A DNA stretch of 64,000 bases from Pedobacter sp. Hv1 (lineage in GTDB: Bacteria > Bacteroidota > Bacteroidia > Sphingobacteriales > Sphingobacteriaceae). Shown here one piece after another: positions 61,802 through 64,000 of this stretch (the first letter of the stretch is position 1; the number at the start of each line of letters is the position of its first letter). The notes under the pieces were generated by a model. It was not told the origin of the DNA, did no database searches, and was given only the letters and a program-made list of their open reading frames with translations. Location: the NCBI RefSeq assembly GCF_001412215.1, contig NZ_LLWP01000008.1:357884-421883 (forward strand). The letters are read 5' to 3'. The position numbers were made by a program, and so were the translations under genes.

Positions 61802-62728
61802 TTATAAATATCTTTTTTTCCATGCCTGCATCATGTAAACATTGATACCCCATTGATCGGCAACTGGAAGATTGGTAAAAGGAAGCGTTGGCATGTAACT
61901 AGGTGGACCAAACTCAGTTAACATGGTTAACATTTTGCCTTGCTGTTTTTTAATTGCAACCACTTTGTCCCACCAGGCAAAATGTGCAGCTACTGCTGCT
62001 TTCCATTCTGGTGCCCGTGGATCGCTTACCTGAGGTCCTTCTTCATGACCAACTCTGGAGTGTACATGGTCTGTACGAGAAATGGCCAAATCAACCGTGC
62101 CTTGCTGGTCTTCGAGCATACTTTCGCTCACATTGCACCAATGAGAAATATCTAGGGTAAGACGTAATGCTGGGTTTTCTTGTAAATAACGTAGCGAGGC
62201 TGGAGCCGAATACAACATTCGCGACCGATGTGTTTCGTGGTAAATAGGTACACCTGTTTCTTTTGCATATTGCACCGTAAAATCAATAAACTTCTTGTTC
62301 TCCTCGTAAGTGAAAAAATCCTTACCTGAATGTACATTGATGTAGAGTGGTTTTTGGTATGGATTACCAACAGCTGCTTTCAATACTTTTTCGAAAGTGG
62401 TAAAATGAGGCCCAAAATTTGGCTCATCACCACGACAAAGAAAGCCTACTGTTAATTGGTGTTCTTTTAAAGCGGCAAACAATTCTTTAGCAATTTCTGC
62501 CGACCATAAGATTTCTACCCCATCATAACCATCTTGTTTGGCCTTTTTACAGAAAGCACTTACTGAACCATTAAAACCCCAATAAGGGGCCATAATTTTT
62601 AAAGAAAAGCCTTCGGCAGCCTGTACCTTCTGCAAATCCGGAGCAGCAAATGCATCCATTGTGGGGAGTGCCAAAACAGCTGTGGCGGCGAGGCTACTCC
62701 CGATAAATTCTCGTCTATTGTATCCCAT
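61802..62728 (-). CDS. Tat-exported sugar phosphate isomerase/epimerase-like TIM-barrel protein
   Basis: 308 residues. The N-terminus NRREFIGSSLAATAVLALP is a twin-arginine signal. The TIM-barrel of the AP-endonuclease-2/xylose-isomerase-like type shows AKQDGYDGVEILWS, TVGFLCRGDEPN, LYINVHSGKDFF, VPIYHETHRSRMLYSA, RLTLDISHWCNVSESML, VHSRVGHEEGPQVSDPR and MLTEFGPPSYMP. Many Bacteroidota have secreted members of unknown sugar substrate. Single gene. Confidence 0.9.
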   Translation of the reverse strand: MGYNRREFIGSSLAATAVLALPTMDAFAAPDLQKVQAAEGFSLKIMAPYWGFNGSVSAFCKKAKQDGYDGVEILWSAEIAKELFAALKEHQLTVGFLCRGDEPNFGPHFTTFEKVLKAAVGNPYQKPLYINVHSGKDFFTYEENKKFIDFTVQYAKETGVPIYHETHRSRMLYSAPASLRYLQENPALRLTLDISHWCNVSESMLEDQQGTVDLAISRTDHVHSRVGHEEGPQVSDPRAPEWKAAVAAHFAWWDKVVAIKKQQGKMLTMLTEFGPPSYMPTLPFTNLPVADQWGINVYMMQAWKKRYL

Positions 62729-62804
62729 TATAGTTTATACTTAGTACATTAAAACTACATATTAATTCTAATAATCAATAGATGTACGTTTAAATCACTT
62801 TTTT

Positions 62805-62895
62805 GATATGGTCAATTATAAATTTAAAAAACACAAAGACACCAAGAACACAATGCATAAACCTTGGTGTATTTAGTGTCTTCGTGGTAAAAACC
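62805..62895. repeat. Intergenic repeat, copy 1
   Basis: About 91 bases starting GATATGGTCAATTATA, with AAAACACAAAGACACCAAG and ending TTAGTGTCTTCGTGGTAAAA. The end resembles the reverse complement of the start, so a copy can fold on itself. A second direct copy lies 123 bp further. The type resembles dispersed intergenic repeats of Bacteroidota genomes; copy number elsewhere cannot be seen from here. Confidence 0.7.
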
Positions 62896-62905
62896 CATTG
62901 CGCTA

Positions 62906-62923
62906 GTTGGCGTCCTCGCTAAC
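62906..62923. repeat. Short hairpin between the two repeat copies
   Basis: GTTGGCG and CGCTAAC pair (one G-T) around the tetraloop TCCT. It is G+C-richer than the surrounding repeats and has no T-run. Part of the composite repeat block. Confidence 0.55.
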
Positions 62924-62927
62924 GGAT

Positions 62928-63020
62928 GATATAGCCCAATTATAGACTTAAAAACACAAAGGCACCAAAATCACAAAGCATAAAAAAACTTAGTGGACTT
63001 AGTGTCTTCGTTGTAAAAAC
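62928..63020. repeat. Intergenic repeat, copy 2
   Basis: Direct, imperfect copy of the element at 62805-62895 (starts GATATAGCCCAATTATAG, contains AAAACACAAAGGCACCAAA, ends TTAGTGTCTTCGTTGTAAAA). Together with the hairpin between them the copies fill the 349-base gap before the TPR gene. Confidence 0.7.
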
Positions 63021-63054
63021 TGACAAGACCTTAAATCCTTGTAGATAAAAATTT

Positions 63055-63062
63055 TATATTTG
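63055..63062 (+). promoter_or_regulatory. Bacteroidota -7 box before the TPR gene
   Basis: TATATTTG matches TAnnTTTG exactly and lies 15 bases before the ATG at 63078. It overlaps an upstream in-frame TTG, which argues for the later ATG as the real start. No -33 TTTG at normal distance. Confidence 0.5.
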
Positions 63063-63077
63063 AACAAACAACTACAA

Positions 63078-63713
63078 ATGAAATTTCTTCTTTTTTTTGC
63101 CCTATTCAGCTTAAGCTTGGTATCTCATTCGCAAACTAACTACAACAAAAAAGCAATAGAACTTCATGAAAAAGCCCATAAATTGATGTGGGAACCAGGT
63201 AACAGGAACCAAAAAATTAAACAGGCCAATCTATTACTAGACAGTGCCATTAAAATTGATCCTACATACCGATTAGCTTATCACCGCAAAATGAGCAACC
63301 TGATCTTATTAAAAGAGTACAAAAGAGCCATCAAAATGGCCGATTCGGCGACTAAAATTAAACCCGTATTGGAAATCCTTATTTGTAAGGGGGCCCTATT
63401 GACAAAAATAGGAGAACCAGATGCTGCAAAAAAGGCTTATGAACAAGCTATCAAGGTAGGACAAGCGGACTATGTGGCGAAGCCCACTTCAGATGTACTT
63501 TGCAATATAGCCGTGGCTTATCTGCTCCGCGATGGGCAACAAAAAGCATTGGACTATTTAAAAAAGGAAAAAACAAAATTTGCCAATGATCCAAAAGACC
63601 TTAAAGAGATCAATAGGGTTGAAAAAATTTTACCAAAGTTTACTGTAGATGAAATCTTAGGCATTCGTCCGCCAGTACCTCCACCACCCGGTGTAAAAAA
63701 GATAGGTGTATAA
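63078..63713 (+). CDS. Exported tetratricopeptide-repeat protein
   Basis: 211 residues from ATG 63078; an in-frame TTG at 63060 lies within a promoter-like box and adds only six residues before the signal peptide (FLLFFALFSLSLVSHSQ). The mature chain shows three to four TPR units with the usual small/large residue pattern (LLDSAIKIDPTYRLAYHRKMSNLILLKEYKRAIKMADSATKI, then LLTKIGEPDAAKKAYEQAIKVG and NIAVAYLLRDGQQKALDYL). A short Pro-rich C-terminus follows (IRPPVPPPPGVKKIGV). Probably a periplasmic binding or scaffold protein; partner unknown. Confidence 0.85.
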   Translation: MKFLLFFALFSLSLVSHSQTNYNKKAIELHEKAHKLMWEPGNRNQKIKQANLLLDSAIKIDPTYRLAYHRKMSNLILLKEYKRAIKMADSATKIKPVLEILICKGALLTKIGEPDAAKKAYEQAIKVGQADYVAKPTSDVLCNIAVAYLLRDGQQKALDYLKKEKTKFANDPKDLKEINRVEKILPKFTVDEILGIRPPVPPPPGVKKIGV

Positions 63714-63745
63714 AATCATTCCTTTGGTCGGGATTTACAATAGTT

Positions 63746-63774
63746 GGTCGGGATTTGCAATCTCGACCTTTTTT
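63746..63774 (+). terminator. Terminator of the TPR gene
   Basis: GGTCGGGATT and AATCTCGACC pair with one G-T, loop TGC, followed by six T. The hairpin uses the second copy of the local direct repeat. Confidence 0.75.
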
Positions 63775-63882
63775 ATTTTTAATAGGACAAACTGCAGTCC
63801 TAGCCCTTTTCAGGCTCAAAGAAGCCCTATTTATTGAGTTTCCGAAAAACATTGTCCGTAGTTCTTCGGTTTTTTCAGCCCC

Positions 63883-63932
63883 GCCTGCCTGCGGTAGGCA
63901 GGCTTTCCGTTGCTGCCGATGAAAAATCGGCA
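63883..63932. repeat. Two adjacent hairpins, REP-like
   Basis: GCCTGCCT-GCGGT-AGGCAGGC (63883-63903) and TGCCGAT-GAAAA-ATCGGCA (63914-63932) are perfect hairpins without T-tracts. G+C-richer than the surroundings. Possible repetitive extragenic elements; copy number elsewhere is unknown. Confidence 0.5.
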
Positions 63933-64000
63933 TTCACTGCAATCAGGTTTATTTAACAAAGGCAGTGGTTCTAGGCAAAATGCAACCTTAAATAGTTACA

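Larger units (their letters stand above)
63714..64000. other. Hairpin-rich intergenic end of window
   Basis: No credible gene. A direct repeat TTGGTCGGGATTTRCAAT occurs twice 20 bp apart (63724-63741, 63744-63761). Further hairpins lie at 63883-63903 (GCCTGCCT / AGGCAGGC) and 63914-63932 (TGCCGAT / ATCGGCA), followed by CACTGC and GCAGTG arms at 63935 and 63962. This pattern resembles dispersed intergenic repeats. Confidence 0.55.

Noticed and set aside
63640..63933. Leftward 97-codon open frame at the end of the window
   Set aside because: Covers the TPR gene end, its terminator and repeat hairpins; composition is that of translated repeats.

Overview
The window looks like chromosomal DNA of a Bacteroidota bacterium, most likely Sphingobacteriaceae (Pedobacter-like). 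The evidence is a PorP/SprF protein beside a type B type IX secretion (T9SS) sorting domain, a subtilase with a type A T9SS tail, many signal peptides ending in A-Q, CarboxypepD_reg/TonB-type receptors, DUF1501/DUF1800, DUF6265, DUF6597-AraC and BlaI/M56 genes, visibly AT-rich DNA, and several promoter boxes of the Bacteroidota TAnnTTTG type. The taxonomic call is inference from gene content. I see no rRNA, tRNA, CRISPR array, transposase, integrase or phage gene.

Layout. 1-4844: 3' end of an RND pump gene, its TolC partner and an N-acetylglucosamine-kinase-like gene. 4845-14165: a T9SS region with three secreted Ig-like/CHU_C proteins, a PorP/SprF protein, a small lipoprotein and a large subtilase. 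14178-21580: leftward genes for a small beta-barrel, a GHL10-type glycoside hydrolase, an M28 peptidase and a DUF1501/DUF1800 secreted pair. 21965-25166: a three-gene envelope cassette including a proline-rich small protein, then an L,D-transpeptidase. 25168-29809: GNAT, TlpA-like thioredoxin and a BlaI/BlaR1-like pair with clear operators. 30197-33064: a compact operon of an unknown two-module protein, a six-helix membrane protein, a NarL-type kinase and its regulator. 33138-42737: envelope and peptidase genes (transglutaminase-like, S41), a LytS/LytTR pair, OmpA, DUF6265, AraC, and PadR with a membrane protein. 42880-48772: CDGSH protein, outer-membrane receptor, membrane-bound AraC regulator, GNAT, beta-propeller. 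48808-54020: complete tolC-adaptor-RND operon. 54126-57332: OmpR-type two-component system followed by PepSY-like and PAP2 genes. 57389-64000: HD hydrolase, VOC protein, M61 peptidase, sterol-desaturase-like hydroxylase, Tat-exported TIM-barrel protein, an intergenic repeat block, a TPR protein and a hairpin-rich end.

How the genes fit together. Most encode cell-envelope functions: export (two RND systems), surface display (T9SS), periplasmic and secreted hydrolysis (S8, M28, S41, M61, GHL10), wall modification (YkuD), and sensing (BlaI/BlaR1, NarL, LytTR and OmpR systems, membrane AraC). Genes are packed in short operons with 1-55 bp overlaps. Intergenic space holds mostly hairpin terminators, palindromic operator candidates and one dispersed-repeat block.

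The best candidates for something undescribed are the four-gene 30197-33064 system (duplicated Cys-tailed module plus membrane protein plus kinase/regulator, with a terminator-like hairpin inside a coding region), the T9SS locus whose first two secreted products share an abrupt C-terminal tail, and the BlaR1-like protein with twelve 29-residue repeats and a paired-palindrome operator.
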